NCBI RefSeq assembly: GCF_037201975.1
Contig: NZ_CP147520.1
Location: forward strand, 930,001 to 994,000
DNA: 64,000 nucleotides
Source of the DNA: Streptomyces sp. TG1A-60
GTDB taxonomy: Bacteria; Actinomycetota; Actinomycetes; Streptomycetales; Streptomycetaceae
Direction: 5' to 3'
A model generated the notes under the pieces. The model saw only the letters and a program-made list of their open reading frames with translations. It was not told where the DNA came from and made no database searches. Both the position numbers and the translations under genes were made by a program. Shown piece after piece: positions 8,724 to 20,855 of this stretch. The first letter of the stretch is position 1. Every line of letters starts with the position of its first letter.

Positions 8724-10069
8724 GTTTCCTCCTCCGTGGGATCCCGGCCCTCGCCGGGTGAGGATGCGCCCTCGACGACGAGGTCGAGTCCCTCGCGGGC
8801 CACCACGCGCACGCGCCTCCCTTCGGCCACCGGGGCATCGCGTCCGCGTACCGTCCACCACGCTCCGTCGAGCAGGACCTGACCGGCACCGCCCTCGATG
8901 CGCGAGACCACCGCCTCGCGCCCCACCAGTGCGTCCTCGCCGCCCAGCGTGGGAGCGCGGCGTGCCCGCCAGGCGAGGCGGCCCGCGATGAGTGCGCCGC
9001 CTCCGACGACCAGTGCGGTGGGCCAGAGAACGGCCGGATCGACGCGGAGCTCCCCCTGGAACAGCAGGATCCCCGCCATCACCAGCGAAGCGGTCCCCCC
9101 AGCGGCGAACACGCCGACTCCCGGCGTGAGGACTTCGCCGACGAACAGTCCGGCGGCCAGCAGGAGCAGCAGCAGGCCTCCGGCGTTGAACGGCAGCACA
9201 CTCAGCGCCACGAAGCCGAGGACCAGCAGGATGCCGCCGACGATGCCGGCGAAGCCGATGCCCGGCGCGGCCAGCTCGTACAGCACGGCCAGGGTTCCGA
9301 TCGACAGGAACAGGAACGCCAGTTCCGGGCTCGCCAGCCACTGGCGCAGGTTGCCGAAGAATCCCAGGTCGTGCTCGACGACCCGGGCGTTCGACGTGTG
9401 CAGCTCCACTTCGCGGGTGGCGTCCTGCGGTCCCACGACGACCGTGCGTCCGTCCAGGTCGTCGAGCAGGGCATCCCTGGAGGGGGCCACAAGGTCGACG
9501 ACGTCGTCCCGCAGGGCCTCCCGGTCGGCGACCGATGTTCCGTCACGCACCATGCTCTCGGCGAACTCGGTGTTCCGGTCACGGCGCTCGGCGATCGACA
9601 CGGCGAACGCGGCGGAGTCGTTGACGACCTTGTCGCTGGCCTCGTCCCCCTCCCCGGTCACCGGTGTTCCCGCGCCGATGTGTGTGCCGGGTGCCATCGC
9701 GGCGATGTGCGCGGACATCGTGATGTAGGCGCCGGCCGACGCCGCCCTCGCACCCGAGGGCGTCACGTAAGCGATGACCGGCACGGGCGAGGACAGGAAG
9801 TCCTGCACGATCTCCCTGGTGGAGACCAGCAGCCCGCCCGGTGTGTCGATCTCCACCACGTACGCGGCGTGACCGTCTCGTTCCGCGGTGCGCAGTCCCT
9901 CCTCCAGATGATCCGCGATGACCGGCGTGATCGTGTCGTCCACCTGCGTCACCAGCACACGCGACTCCTGCGCCGCACCGGCGGCGGGCAGACCGAGCAC
10001 ACACGCCAGGGCGACCAGGAGCGCCCGGGCGAACATCCCGGCCATCGACCGAGGGCCGCAGCCAGCCAC
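8720..10069 (-). CDS. NfeD-like membrane protein with ClpP-class serine protease domain
   Basis: The 449-residue product has a signal sequence (FARALLVALACVLGLPAAGA), then a ClpP/crotonase-like protease domain: YVVEIDTPGGLLVSTREIV, VIAYVTPSGARAASAGAYIT with the nucleophile Ser in ARAASAGA, and THIGAGTPV. Four or more helices follow (from ~250), then a C-terminal OB-fold NfeD domain (EDALVGREAVVSRIEGGAGQ). In archaea the long NfeD cleaves the C-terminus of the partner stomatin. Start GTG 10069 has an AAGGGAG site 8 bases upstream; ATG 10045 is the alternative. It is coupled to the SPFH gene. Confidence 0.9.
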   Translation of the reverse strand: MAGCGPRSMAGMFARALLVALACVLGLPAAGAAQESRVLVTQVDDTITPVIADHLEEGLRTAERDGHAAYVVEIDTPGGLLVSTREIVQDFLSSPVPVIAYVTPSGARAASAGAYITMSAHIAAMAPGTHIGAGTPVTGEGDEASDKVVNDSAAFAVSIAERRDRNTEFAESMVRDGTSVADREALRDDVVDLVAPSRDALLDDLDGRTVVVGPQDATREVELHTSNARVVEHDLGFFGNLRQWLASPELAFLFLSIGTLAVLYELAAPGIGFAGIVGGILLVLGFVALSVLPFNAGGLLLLLLAAGLFVGEVLTPGVGVFAAGGTASLVMAGILLFQGELRVDPAVLWPTALVVGGGALIAGRLAWRARRAPTLGGEDALVGREAVVSRIEGGAGQVLLDGAWWTVRGRDAPVAEGRRVRVVAREGLDLVVEGASSPGEGRDPTEEET

Positions 10070-10767
10070 CGCATCCACTCCCTTCCGACGCCTCTTTTTC
10101 CGGAACTGAACCTTCCGTTTCGACGCCGTAGCCGAGTACCCCTCTGCGGCGCGTGAAGCGCACGGGGTGCGGGGAACTCGGCCATCGCGGATGTGGCCGC
10201 CCTGGCGAGTCTTGGCAACGAAGGGCGCAGCAGCCGTACGGGGGGTGTTTCGAACGGCCCCGCCTCCGGTTCGTCGCCGTGTCGGCGGCGGAGGCTGCTT
10301 TGGCCGCTTGGATCGGCCGGCGACTCCCGGATTCGAGACGGCCGTCGTCAGGATTCCGCCAGGAGTCGCTCCTCTTCCGGCAGAACCATCACCGGCATTC
10401 GGCAGGCCGGACCGGGCGCGGGTTCCCGGACGAGTCGTCCGCCGGCGGCCGGGGCCTTCCATCCGGCGCGCTGACGGCTCGGAGGCGCGTTCCGGTGGCG
10501 CCGTCGGCAAGAGGCACATGGAAAGCGTGGCGCTCATCCCGTGGCCACCAAGGCCTCCGTCCCCACCCGCCCGGCCAGGGCGCGACCTCGGCCGTCACCG
10601 ATCAGTCCGTGGTGCGACAGGAAGGTGACCCTCGCGGCGTGTGGTGGCTGCCAGAGCACCACAAGAATCGCCACAACATGCCCGAATCGCCACACCAGGG
10701 GATAATCGACGCATCGTGGCGACGCGTGACCGTCGCCCCCACTGACAACGAACAGGCAGGTCGGTCC

Positions 10768-11154
10768 ATGTCGAAGAAATCACGTTCGTCCGAGTCGCGG
10801 CACGGCAAGGGCCCCGGCCGTCACCAGGGCGCCGGGCAGCACGGCTGGTCGCCCGATGTGGATGAGACGCGCCAGCAGGACAACCCGAGCGCCCACCGCT
10901 CCTTCCATACCGCTGAAGAAGCCGGCGACAGAGGCCGGGGCCGGACGAAGTCCGCGGAGGAGACGAAGTCCGTTCCCGGTGACACGGTCGAGAGTCGCGG
11001 TGCGCGCGGCGAGGAGCACGGTGACGCGTCCGAGGAGGGCAGGCGCGGCACCGGACGCAAGGGCCGCTCCCAGCGCCCCAGCGGCACGAAGGACGCTTCC
11101 GCCACGACCGGCGTGGACCCACAGGACCCGCCGTCCGGGCGCCGGGCGGACTGA
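10768..11154 (+). CDS. Hydrophilic low-complexity protein, unknown function
   Basis: A 128-residue protein starting MSKKSRSSESRHGKGPGRHQ; about half the residues are Gly, Arg, Ser, Glu or Lys, with no predicted membrane helix or globular core. Such disordered proteins are annotated in many streptomycetes as hypothetical. It faces hypE tail-to-tail. The 698 bases upstream (10070-10767) hold no convincing gene; they include two copies of GAATCGCCACA (10668 and 10684 area), 18 bases apart, which may be regulatory. Confidence 0.5.
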   Translation: MSKKSRSSESRHGKGPGRHQGAGQHGWSPDVDETRQQDNPSAHRSFHTAEEAGDRGRGRTKSAEETKSVPGDTVESRGARGEEHGDASEEGRRGTGRKGRSQRPSGTKDASATTGVDPQDPPSGRRAD

Positions 11155-11204
11155 CGGTCCGATCGGCGCCCGGAGGACCGGCTCCTCGACGGGCGACGCC
11201 TCCG

Positions 11205-12284
11205 TCAGCAGATCCGCGGCAGTTGCTCCCCGATCGGCAGATCGACCACCCGCGTTCCCCCGAGGCCGGTGCGGGCCACGACCATGCCGGGATGCGCCTC
11301 GACGGCCTCACCGATGATCACGGAGTCCGCGCCCAGGGGGTGCGCTCGCATCGCCTCGAGGACGGCGTCGGCGTGCTCGCGTGGTACGAAGGCCACCAGC
11401 TTGCCCTCGTTGGCGATGTACAGGGGGTCCAGTCCGAGGATGGCGCAGGCGTTGACCACGGCCGACGGGACCGGGACGTCGCGTTCCCGGATGACCACCC
11501 CGGTGCCGGAGGCCTCCGCGATCTCGTTGAGCGCGGCCGCCAGGCCCCCTCGGGTGGGATCGCGCAGCACGTGCAGATCCGGGGTGACGGCGAGCATGGC
11601 GTCGACCAGGCCGCCGAGCGCCGCGCAGTCGCTCTTGATCTCCACTTCGAACTCCAGGCCCTCGCGAACGCTCATGACCGCCACCCCGTGGACACCGATG
11701 GTGCCGCTGACGATCACGACGTCGCCGGGGACGACCCGCTGAGGACGCAGATCGACGCCCGCGGGGACGAGACCGATGCCGGCCGTGTTGATGAAGATCC
11801 CGTCGCCGTGGCCGGACTCCACCACCTTGGTGTCGCCGGTGGCCACCTCCACACGGGCGGTGCGCGCGGCCTCCCCCAGCGCCTCGGCCACCCGCGTGAC
11901 CACGTCCAGCTCGACGCCCTCCTCCAGGATGAATCCGCAGGAGAGGTAGGCGGCACGGGCGCCGCTCATGGCGAGGTCGTTGACGGTGCCGTTGACCGCC
12001 AGGTCGCCGATGCTTGCGCCGGGGAAGAACAACGGCCGCACCACGTAGGAGTCGGTGGAGAACGCCAGCCGGGCACCACCCAGGGAGAGGACGGCGGCGT
12101 CACCCATCTGGGCGAGCACGTCGCCCCCGAAGGCGGGGGCGAAGATCTGCCGGACCAGTTCGGCGGAAAGGGCCCCGCCACCACCGTGGCCCATGACGAC
12201 GCGGGGCAGGTCGCGCACCGGTGCCGGGCAGGTCCACGCTGCGGGGTCCGGGGCGGGGACGGGGAGATCGGTGGTGTCAGACAA
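11205..12284 (-). CDS. hypE: Hydrogenase maturation protein HypE
   Basis: HypE dehydrates the carboxamide on its own C-terminal Cys to a thiocyanate that gives the CN ligands of the [NiFe] site. The 359-residue protein carries the ATP-binding AIR-synthase fold ([72 protein letters not shown]) and ends in PRIC, the essential terminal Cys. Start: TTG 12284, overlapping the end of hypD, has GGGAGG 9 bases upstream; no ATG or GTG fits the expected N-terminus. It is the last gene of the hydrogenase cluster. Confidence 0.95.
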   Translation of the reverse strand: MSDTTDLPVPAPDPAAWTCPAPVRDLPRVVMGHGGGGALSAELVRQIFAPAFGGDVLAQMGDAAVLSLGGARLAFSTDSYVVRPLFFPGASIGDLAVNGTVNDLAMSGARAAYLSCGFILEEGVELDVVTRVAEALGEAARTARVEVATGDTKVVESGHGDGIFINTAGIGLVPAGVDLRPQRVVPGDVVIVSGTIGVHGVAVMSVREGLEFEVEIKSDCAALGGLVDAMLAVTPDLHVLRDPTRGGLAAALNEIAEASGTGVVIRERDVPVPSAVVNACAILGLDPLYIANEGKLVAFVPREHADAVLEAMRAHPLGADSVIIGEAVEAHPGMVVARTGLGGTRVVDLPIGEQLPRIC

Positions 12285-13404
12285 CGGGGCTCGCCTCCCG
12301 GGCCTTGGTGGCGGGCAGGTCCAGCCGCCGGTAGAGGTAGTACGCCGCGCAGGCGCCCTCGCTGGAGACCATGGTGGCTCCCAGGGGGGTGCGAGGGGTG
12401 CACAGGGTGCCGAAGGCCTCGCACTCGTGCGGCTTGAGCAGCCCCTGCAGGACCTCTCCACTGCGGCACTCGGCGGGTTCGGCCGTCCGGATTCCGCCGA
12501 CCGCGAAGCGGTACTCGGCGTCGTGGTCGCGGTACTTCGACGACAGCCGCCAGCCGCTGTCGGGGATCACCCCGATGCCGCGCCAGGCGCGGTCGGTGAC
12601 CTCGAAGACATCCTCCAGCATGGTCCGGGCGGCCGGGTTGCCCTCCGGGCGAACCGCACGGGCGTAGGCGTTGTCGACGGTGTGCTCACCGCGTTCCAGC
12701 TGGCGGACGGCCCGGCGCACACCTTCGAGGATGTCCAGTGGTTCGAAGCCCGTCACGACGATCGGAACGCGGAAGCGCTCGGCGAGTTCCGGGTACTCCC
12801 CCACGCCCATCACGCTGCAGACGTGCCCGGCCGCGAGGAAGCCCTGCACCCGGCAGCTCGGCGACGACATGATCGCCTCGATGGCCGGTGGCACGCGGAC
12901 ATGGGACACCAGCATGCTGAAGTTCTCGATGCCCAGCTTCCGGGCCTGATGGACCGTCATGGCGTTGGGAGGTGCCGTCGTCTCGAAGCCGATGCCGAAG
13001 AACACCACCTCACGGTCCGGGCTCTGCTGGGCGATCCGCAGCGCGTCCAGCGGCGAGTAGACGACGCGTACGTCACCGCCTTCCCCGCGGACCTGGAACA
13101 GGTCCCGTCCCGTGCCCGGCACGCGCAGCATGTCACCGAAGGAACAGAAGACCACTTCCGGCCGGGAGGCGATCTCCAGAGCCTTGTCGATGACCTCCAG
13201 CGGGGTCACGCACACCGGACAGCCAGGCCCGTGAATCAGCTCGACCTCCTCCGGCAGGAGCTGGTCGATGCCGTGGCGGATGATGCTGTGCGTCTGCCCT
13301 CCGCACACCTCCATCAGGGCCCACGGCCTGGTCACCGTGGCGTGGATGTCGTCGAGGAGCCGGCGTGCCAGCCCCGGGTCCTGGAACTCGTCGATGTACT
13401 TCAC
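12277..13404 (-). CDS. hypD: Hydrogenase maturation protein HypD
   Basis: HypD is the [4Fe-4S] scaffold, with HypC, on which the Fe(CN)2CO group is assembled. The 375-residue product has the conserved [28 protein letters not shown] (Cys-rich active site), [10 protein letters not shown] and the C-terminal cluster-ligand region with [23 protein letters not shown] and [25 protein letters not shown] 13404 overlaps the hypC stop by 4 bases; the stop overlaps hypE. Confidence 0.96.
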   Translation of the reverse strand: MKYIDEFQDPGLARRLLDDIHATVTRPWALMEVCGGQTHSIIRHGIDQLLPEEVELIHGPGCPVCVTPLEVIDKALEIASRPEVVFCSFGDMLRVPGTGRDLFQVRGEGGDVRVVYSPLDALRIAQQSPDREVVFFGIGFETTAPPNAMTVHQARKLGIENFSMLVSHVRVPPAIEAIMSSPSCRVQGFLAAGHVCSVMGVGEYPELAERFRVPIVVTGFEPLDILEGVRRAVRQLERGEHTVDNAYARAVRPEGNPAARTMLEDVFEVTDRAWRGIGVIPDSGWRLSSKYRDHDAEYRFAVGGIRTAEPAECRSGEVLQGLLKPHECEAFGTLCTPRTPLGATMVSSEGACAAYYLYRRLDLPATKAREASPVV

Positions 13405-13706
13405 GACTTGCGCACCTCTTCCACCGGGTCCACGCCCGCCTCCATCGCCGCCGTCTCCCAGGCATCGCCGAACTCCTCCTGCAACATTCCGAGTTCGGCG
13501 AAGAGATCGAGCGTCTGCCGCGCCGACTCCTCGTCCAGCCGTTGCAGGGCGAAACCGACGTGGACGATGGCGTACTCGCCGACCTGGAGGTCGGGCAGGT
13601 ACTCCAGGCACACCTCCTTGACCACGCCGCCGAAGTCGACGGTGGCCATCCGGGTGCCGTCCCGTTCCTCGATGTCCATCACTCTGCCGGGTACCGCCAG
13701 GCACAT
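13401..13706 (-). CDS. hypC: Hydrogenase maturation chaperone HypC
   Basis: This 101-residue chaperone begins MCLAVPGRV, where Cys2 is the conserved residue that holds the iron centre and contacts HypD and the large subunit. The small beta-barrel is followed by the helix [12 protein letters not shown]. The C-terminus is ~20 residues longer than the shortest HypC proteins. It lies 31 bases after hypF and overlaps hypD by 4. Confidence 0.96.
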   Translation of the reverse strand: MCLAVPGRVMDIEERDGTRMATVDFGGVVKEVCLEYLPDLQVGEYAIVHVGFALQRLDEESARQTLDLFAELGMLQEEFGDAWETAAMEAGVDPVEEVRKS

Positions 13707-13737
13707 GAGCCTCTCCTCGCTGTGGGACGCGCGTGGG

Positions 13738-16118
<2,381 letters not shown>

Positions 16119-16122
<4 letters not shown>

Positions 16123-16874
16123 GAGTGGGTGTGGGCCATGGTGCCGGTGGCCTCCGGGTGCGCGTGGGTGTGACCGTGGTGGTGGGGCGGGCGGGCCATG
16201 ACCGGCGCGTGGAGGGGTGCGCCGTCCGCGGCTGCCATCGCCCTGTCGAGCAGCGCGCCGACGCCCTGCCCCCGACGTGCCGAGGTCAGGACCACCTCGA
16301 CTCCGGGGTTGACCTGCTCCACATGCGCGCGGAACAAGGCCTCGTCGAACTCGACGGCCTCGGCGATGTCGGTCTTGGTGACCACGACCAGGTGGGCGAG
16401 ACCGAAGGCGGTGGGGTACTTGAGCGGCTTGTCCTCCCCCTCCGTCACGGAGGCGAGGGTGACCCTCAGCGTCTCCCCCAGGTCGTAGGAGGCCGGGCAG
16501 ACCAGGTTGCCGACGTTCTCCACGAACAGCAGCCGGGTGTCGTCGGGCAGCCACCCGTCCAGGTGCCCGGCGAGCATCCCCGCTTCCAGATGACACAGTC
16601 CGTCGGTGAGCACCTGCTTGACCGGGACACCGGAACGCGCCAGGCGTGCCGCGTCATTCTCGGTGGCTAGATCGGCGCTCAGCGCCGCGACGGGAACGGA
16701 CCGCTCCCGTGCCCGCAGCAGTTCGCCCTCCAGCAGTGCGGTCTTGCCGCTGCCGGGACTGGACAGCAGGTTGACGACCGCGGTGCCTCGGGCGGCGAGG
16801 CGGGCACGCAGTTCGTGGGCGCTCGCGTCGTTCCTCGCGAGTACGGTCCGGCGCAGATCGACGACTCGGCACAT
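16119..16874 (-). CDS. hypB: Nickel-insertion GTPase HypB, His-rich tail at the C-terminus
   Basis: HypB is the GTPase that, with HypA, inserts nickel into the large subunit. The 251 residues start [19 protein letters not shown]; the P-loop SSPGSGKT is at 38-45, with [17 protein letters not shown] (metal site) and [11 protein letters not shown] (G4) following. Nickel-storing HypB proteins usually carry a His-rich stretch near the N-terminus; here it is at the extreme C-terminus ([20 protein letters not shown]). Three bases separate it from hypA, and the stop overlaps hypF. Confidence 0.96.
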
Positions 16875-16877
16875 GGT

Positions 16878-17276
16878 TCAGCGCTCCTCCGGGATCGGTT
16901 CGTGGGCGGGCGTGGGAGCGGGGTCGCCGTCCTCCCAGTGCACGTCGAGGATCTGCAGTTCCCGGCCCGTGAGCAGTTCGGTGCGTGTCCCGCCGCACTC
17001 GGCGCAGGTCAGCCGGGGTGGCATGCCGACGGCCCATTCGTGGGCACAGGGCGTGCACCGGGCCCGCCCCGGCACCGCTTCGGTGACCAGTTCGGCACCT
17101 TCCAGCGGGGTTCCGGCGCAGGCCAGTTCGAAGCAGAAGGCGAGCGCATCGGGTACGACTCCGGCCAGTTCGCCCACCTGGAGCCGTACCGACCGCACCG
17201 CCGTGACGTCTCCGGCACGCGTGGCGGCCTCTGCCACCTGGTCCACGACGGCCAGCGCGACGGACATCTCGTGCAT
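16878..17276 (-). CDS. hypA: Nickel metallochaperone HypA
   Basis: HypA delivers nickel to the hydrogenase precursor. The 132-residue protein begins MHEMSVA, with His2 the conserved nickel ligand, followed by VRLQVGELAGVVPDALAFCF and a zinc domain with two CxxC pairs (RCTPCAH and LTCAECGG). A 20-residue acidic/proline-rich tail extends past the usual length. Start ATG 17276 is fixed by the invariant MHE motif. Confidence 0.95.
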   Translation of the reverse strand: MHEMSVALAVVDQVAEAATRAGDVTAVRSVRLQVGELAGVVPDALAFCFELACAGTPLEGAELVTEAVPGRARCTPCAHEWAVGMPPRLTCAECGGTRTELLTGRELQILDVHWEDGDPAPTPAHEPIPEER

Positions 17277-17421
17277 GACCCTCCGTCCTTGCGCAGCCTG
17301 CCTCCGGTCGGGCTTCATTAGAGGCGCGCGCATCCGGGGCGCACGGCCCGGCACGCCGTCGCCTGGCCGCAGGTACGCCGTTCGACGCAACGGCACGGCG
17401 CCACCGGGCGGCGCCCGTGGT

Positions 17422-17526
17422 TCACATCCGTCGGATCCGCAGGTAGCGCCTCAGGTCGGGAAGCACCTGGGCGCCGAGAGCGACCATGGCGGCGAGGGCC
17501 GCTCCGCCGATGACGATCTTCTTCAT
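17422..17526 (-). CDS. 34-aa membrane peptide of the hydrogenase cluster (DUF6893-like)
   Basis: ATG 17526, with GGAGAG 6 bases upstream, encodes MKKIVIGGAALAAMVALGA followed by QVLPDLRRYLRIRRM: one short membrane helix and a basic C-terminal arm. I recall small proteins of this form under DUF6893 in streptomycete annotation, often near hydrogenase genes. It begins 11 bases after the endopeptidase stop, so it belongs to the operon. Role unknown; anchoring or assembly is a guess. Confidence 0.6.
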   Translation of the reverse strand: MKKIVIGGAALAAMVALGAQVLPDLRRYLRIRRM

Positions 17527-17537
17527 CCCGTCTCTCC

Positions 17538-18089
17538 TCATGTCGAGATCTCCCCGGCCGTGGCCCGCGGCGCGGACTCTCCCGGCTCCCCGTCGTGCAA
17601 CAGCTCTTCGATCAGCCGGACGGCCTCCGGTACGGCGTCGGACACCGGCGCGCTGAGACCGATGCGTTCGTCCACCGAGGCCGGTTCGCATCCGACGACC
17701 AGGACGCGGCGTGGTGGCGCGCCGCCGATCCCGGCGCAGAGGGTGCCCAGGAGCGCCAGGACGGTGTCGGGGGTCATCCGGTGGCCGTCCAGCGCGGGGG
17801 CGCCGGGCGAAGGGCTCCGGCCGCCGACGTCGTGTTCGATCACGTACAGCGTGCCGGGGGCTTCGCCGCGTGCGGTGGCGTCCACGAGGACGAGGGTGTC
17901 GTAGCCGTCCAGGAGCTGGTAGGCGAGGTGCACCCCACGCACGCCGATGTCCACGACCTCGATGTGTCCGGGCAGGTCGCGCCCGGCGAGCCGGCGCACG
18001 GTCTCCACGCCGAAGCCGTCGTCTCCGAGGAAGATGTTGCCGATGCCCGCCACGAGAGTCCTTGGGCCTGCCGGTGGGGGAAGGTTCAT
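17538..18089 (-). CDS. [NiFe] hydrogenase maturation endopeptidase (HyaD/HybD family)
   Basis: This protease removes the C-terminal extension of the large subunit once nickel is in place, which closes the active site. The 183-residue protein shows GIGNIFLGDDGFGVETVRRL (metal-binding Asp in GDD), VDIGVRGVHLAYQLL, LVLVDATARG and the His in LDGHRMTPDTVL, the three regions that hold nickel in HybD. ATG 18089 overlaps the stop of the 475-aa gene. Its expected target is the 23-residue tail of the large subunit encoded upstream. Confidence 0.92.
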   Translation of the reverse strand: MNLPPPAGPRTLVAGIGNIFLGDDGFGVETVRRLAGRDLPGHIEVVDIGVRGVHLAYQLLDGYDTLVLVDATARGEAPGTLYVIEHDVGGRSPSPGAPALDGHRMTPDTVLALLGTLCAGIGGAPPRRVLVVGCEPASVDERIGLSAPVSDAVPEAVRLIEELLHDGEPGESAPRATAGEIST

Positions 18090-19513
18090 GCGTCGTCCTC
18101 CAGCGGTGTGACCTCGTCGGGCTGGAAGTACAGGAACCGTCCCTGCTCGCGGCGGATGTCGGCGCCCGGGTCGCCCTCGACCGTGACCGCCAGGTGCACG
18201 CCGCCGTCGACGTCGTGCAGCACCGCCTCGACCTTCGCGGTGCGGTCCCGCAGGAAGATGTCCTGTGCGTCGGTGCGCCGCAGGCCCGGGTGCAGCTCGA
18301 CGCGGCTGCCCTTGCCGACCGACCGGCCGTCGACCACCACACGATCGTGCGCCGGGTCGAAGCCCGCCTCGCTCGCGGGATCCCACCAGGGGGTGTCCGG
18401 CCGCCGCACCCCGTACTCGTCGGGGAAACCGCCGTCCGATGCTGCGGGGTCCGGTCCGGTCACCTCGCGCAGGCTCCGCACCGCCCCGTGCAGACGCTCC
18501 AGCACCTCGGGCGGCATCGAGTCCGCCAGCTCGATCACGGCGGCTGCTCGGTCGTCGGTGCCCCGGGCCTCGCGTTTCTCCTCGTCGGTGAGGGCCGCGG
18601 TGCGCAGCGCGAGGATCTCGTCGATCTCGGTTGCGTCGTAGAGGGCACCGGGGCTCTCCGGTGCGATGGCCGGATGGTCCTCCAGGATGATCGGCGAGGA
18701 CAGCACGAGGTCGGCGCGACCGGGTTCGCCGGCGAGTACGGGCCAGGTGTGGAGGTTGCGGCAGGCGGCGACCGCGCCCTTGGCCCACTCGGGGGGATCG
18801 GTCATCGACAGGAACGATCCGGAGCTGAGGGCCATGAGGAGGTGGGTGGCCATCAGGGAGTGCGGCAGCGCCTCGTCCCGGTCGGCGCCGCGGCCCCCTG
18901 GCTTCCAGTCGCTGGTGTTCTCGACGACGGCGGTCAGCCGCAGGGCCCGATAGGGGCCGTCGAGTTCGCGGGCGGACAGCCGGATCGTCCCGCTGATCCC
19001 CTCGCACCGCCGGACCAGTCGGCCCACGGTCCGGCCGGCCGCGTCCAGCACGGGTGCGGTGCCCTCCTGGGCCGGGCGTCGGAAGGCATGGGTGACGCCG
19101 TCGCCGAGGAGTTCGTCCACCGAGGCGACCACCTCGACGCGTTCCTCGCGTCCCTCGTCCCAGGGCACCAGCACCCGGTCGTCGAGGCGGAGCTCGGCGA
19201 CCGTGTCGAAGCCGCCGTCCGGGCGGGCCCGCTGCACCGTGCGCCGTCGGGCGTGCAGGAAACGCACCTCGACCGAGAGGGTCGCGCCCGCCTTCGGTTC
19301 CATCAGGCATTCGGTGTGCTGGAAGTCGTGCTCCTCGCACTCGGCGCCCCAGCCTGGCGGCACGAGCACCCCGAACTGCCAGCGCAGCCGGTTCTTGGCG
19401 GCCGAGGCCCGGTACGGGTAGAGCACATACCCCTCGAAGAGGACGGCGTCGGCCACCTGCCGGGCGAGCGCGAACCGCTCCTCCGTCTCGGGGGCGAACG
19501 CGGTCAGGGTCAC
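18086..19513 (-). CDS. Conserved 475-aa protein of the hydrogenase cluster, unknown function
   Basis: A soluble protein with no recognised domain. Notable stretches: FEGYVLYPYRASAAKNRLRW near residues 28-47, FGVLVPPGWGAECEEHDFQH with the only clustered Cys/His, then ATHLLMALSSGSFLSMTDPP and NLHTWPVLAGEPG. GTG 19513 overlaps the preceding stop and its own stop overlaps the endopeptidase, so it is translationally locked into the operon. No nucleotide-binding or Fe-S motif is evident. I would expect homologues next to other group 1h hydrogenases; function should not be guessed further. Confidence 0.8.
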   Translation of the reverse strand: MTLTAFAPETEERFALARQVADAVLFEGYVLYPYRASAAKNRLRWQFGVLVPPGWGAECEEHDFQHTECLMEPKAGATLSVEVRFLHARRRTVQRARPDGGFDTVAELRLDDRVLVPWDEGREERVEVVASVDELLGDGVTHAFRRPAQEGTAPVLDAAGRTVGRLVRRCEGISGTIRLSARELDGPYRALRLTAVVENTSDWKPGGRGADRDEALPHSLMATHLLMALSSGSFLSMTDPPEWAKGAVAACRNLHTWPVLAGEPGRADLVLSSPIILEDHPAIAPESPGALYDATEIDEILALRTAALTDEEKREARGTDDRAAAVIELADSMPPEVLERLHGAVRSLREVTGPDPAASDGGFPDEYGVRRPDTPWWDPASEAGFDPAHDRVVVDGRSVGKGSRVELHPGLRRTDAQDIFLRDRTAKVEAVLHDVDGGVHLAVTVEGDPGADIRREQGRFLYFQPDEVTPLEDDA

Positions 19514-20202
19514 GGATCCGTCCTTCCGGTGGTGCCGGTGAGCGCGCGGAAGGGGTCGCTCCGGGGCGGGTCCGCGGCCCCGCCGGCGTCCAGCAGTGCG
19601 TTGAGGGCGGCTTCCCATGAGGGCAGGGCGTGCCGGGAGCGGTAGGCGAGGAGGGCGTCCATGGTCTCGCGCGGAAGCCGGATCCAGCCGCACCCGGGGA
19701 AGTGCTGCTCCACCATCTCCCGCCAGGTGGCGACCGGCAGCCGGAAGGCCGCCTCCCGGTCCCACGGGACCGGCTCGACCTGGAATCCGCCGGCTCCGGT
19801 GAACGCCGTGCCGGAGAAGAGCATCAGCAGTGGCGCCTCACCACCGGTGAGGGCGGTGAGGTAGCGGGTGGCGGCGATGTCCATGTCGTAGGTGCAGGGC
19901 ACGACGAGGTCGGCTTCGGTCTCTCCGGTGAAGCCGGGGACCATGAGCGAGACCTGGGCGAACTGCACCGGCTGGAGCGTGCTGCCCCAGCGTGAGCGCT
20001 CGCCGAAGAGGTCCGCCAGCCCGTCGGCCTCGACGGGCTCGTAGCCGCGGCGGGCGGGTTCGACGCGGATCTGGCAGCGCAGCGCGAGGGCGTGCACGCG
20101 TGCGTTGCCGGCGGCGGTGACGCGCAGCCGGAAGACGAGGGTCGGACCGGCGGCGTACCGGTCGGCGCGGACGCCGGTGCAGGCGAAGGAGAACTCGGTC
20201 AC
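19510..20202 (-). CDS. Conserved protein of the hydrogenase cluster (DUF6084-like)
   Basis: A 230-residue protein: TEFSFACTGVRADRYAAGPT, FRLRVTAAGNARVHALALRC, IRVEPARRGYEPVEADGLAD and a GCGWIRLPRETMDALLAYRS region near 165. The beta-rich first half resembles an immunoglobulin-like or C2-like fold by pattern only. I recall this as DUF6084, but the number is from memory. GTG 20202 overlaps the DUF5947-like stop and the stop overlaps the 475-aa gene. Role in hydrogenase assembly or electron transfer is inferred from position only. Confidence 0.75.
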   Translation of the reverse strand: MTEFSFACTGVRADRYAAGPTLVFRLRVTAAGNARVHALALRCQIRVEPARRGYEPVEADGLADLFGERSRWGSTLQPVQFAQVSLMVPGFTGETEADLVVPCTYDMDIAATRYLTALTGGEAPLLMLFSGTAFTGAGGFQVEPVPWDREAAFRLPVATWREMVEQHFPGCGWIRLPRETMDALLAYRSRHALPSWEAALNALLDAGGAADPPRSDPFRALTGTTGRTDP

Positions 20203-20855
20203 GGCCGCACCGCCTCGTCCACGGGCCGGGCGCGGCGCGAGACGTCCGCGAAGAACGCGTCCAGAGCGGCACGGGCCTCGGCTCCGCCGTCGAAGCCCTG
20301 CCACAACAGGCGCATGCGGCCCACGAGTTCGTAGCAGATGTCGATCGGGACGAGGTGACACTCGCAGCGGCCGTCGGTGCGGCGCAGCAGCAGCGCCTCC
20401 ACGTCGGGTTCGAGCAGTTCGGCGAGACGGCTGCCACCGAGGACCGCTGTCCACGTGGCCGGTTCGAGTTCGCTCTCGGTGGCTCCGGCCGGGCTCGGGT
20501 AGAGGGCGACCAGCCGGTCGAGTGCCGCGTTGCGGAAGAGGAAGGCGACGCCGACCGGGATCTGCAACGCGCCCCACGCGTCGTCGTCGAGGCGGTGTGC
20601 GGGGTCGGTGAGGTAGCGGGCGGGGACCGTGCGGAAGCGGCCCGCGGCGGCGCCAGGCTGTTCCATCAGCAGCGCGCAGGCGGTGCAGGCGCAGACGAGA
20701 GCACGTTTCTCGGTGTCCACCAGGTGGCGGTGGTCCGCTTCCGTCACGGGCACCGCGCACAGTTCACATCGCTCGGGCCGGGGCGGACGCTCGGTGAGGT
20801 ATCTCCGCAGCCCGGAGGGGCGCGCACGCCGGGCGGGCGCCTGGGACGCGCTCAC
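20199..20855 (-). CDS. Conserved cysteine-containing protein of the hydrogenase cluster (DUF5947-like)
   Basis: The 218-residue protein starts at GTG 20855, overlapping the NifU-like stop. Residues ~27-60 hold CELCAVPV, HRHLVDTEKRALVCACTACA, a possible zinc or Fe-S site (CxxC, CxC, CxxC). Further on are AFLFRNAALDRLVALYPSPA, a CECHLVPIDICYELVGRMR segment and a C-terminal helix with WQGFDGGAEARAALDAFF. I recall the family as DUF5947. The metal-type Cys pattern suggests metal handling or electron transfer for the hydrogenase; this is inference. Confidence 0.75.
   Translation of the reverse strand: MSASQAPARRARPSGLRRYLTERPPRPERCELCAVPVTEADHRHLVDTEKRALVCACTACALLMEQPGAAAGRFRTVPARYLTDPAHRLDDDAWGALQIPVGVAFLFRNAALDRLVALYPSPAGATESELEPATWTAVLGGSRLAELLEPDVEALLLRRTDGRCECHLVPIDICYELVGRMRLLWQGFDGGAEARAALDAFFADVSRRARPVDEAVRP

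Noticed and set aside
10070-10767. Gene in the nfeD to 10768 intergenic region
   Set aside because: Both strands show open frames of skewed composition but no start with ribosome site and no family resemblance.
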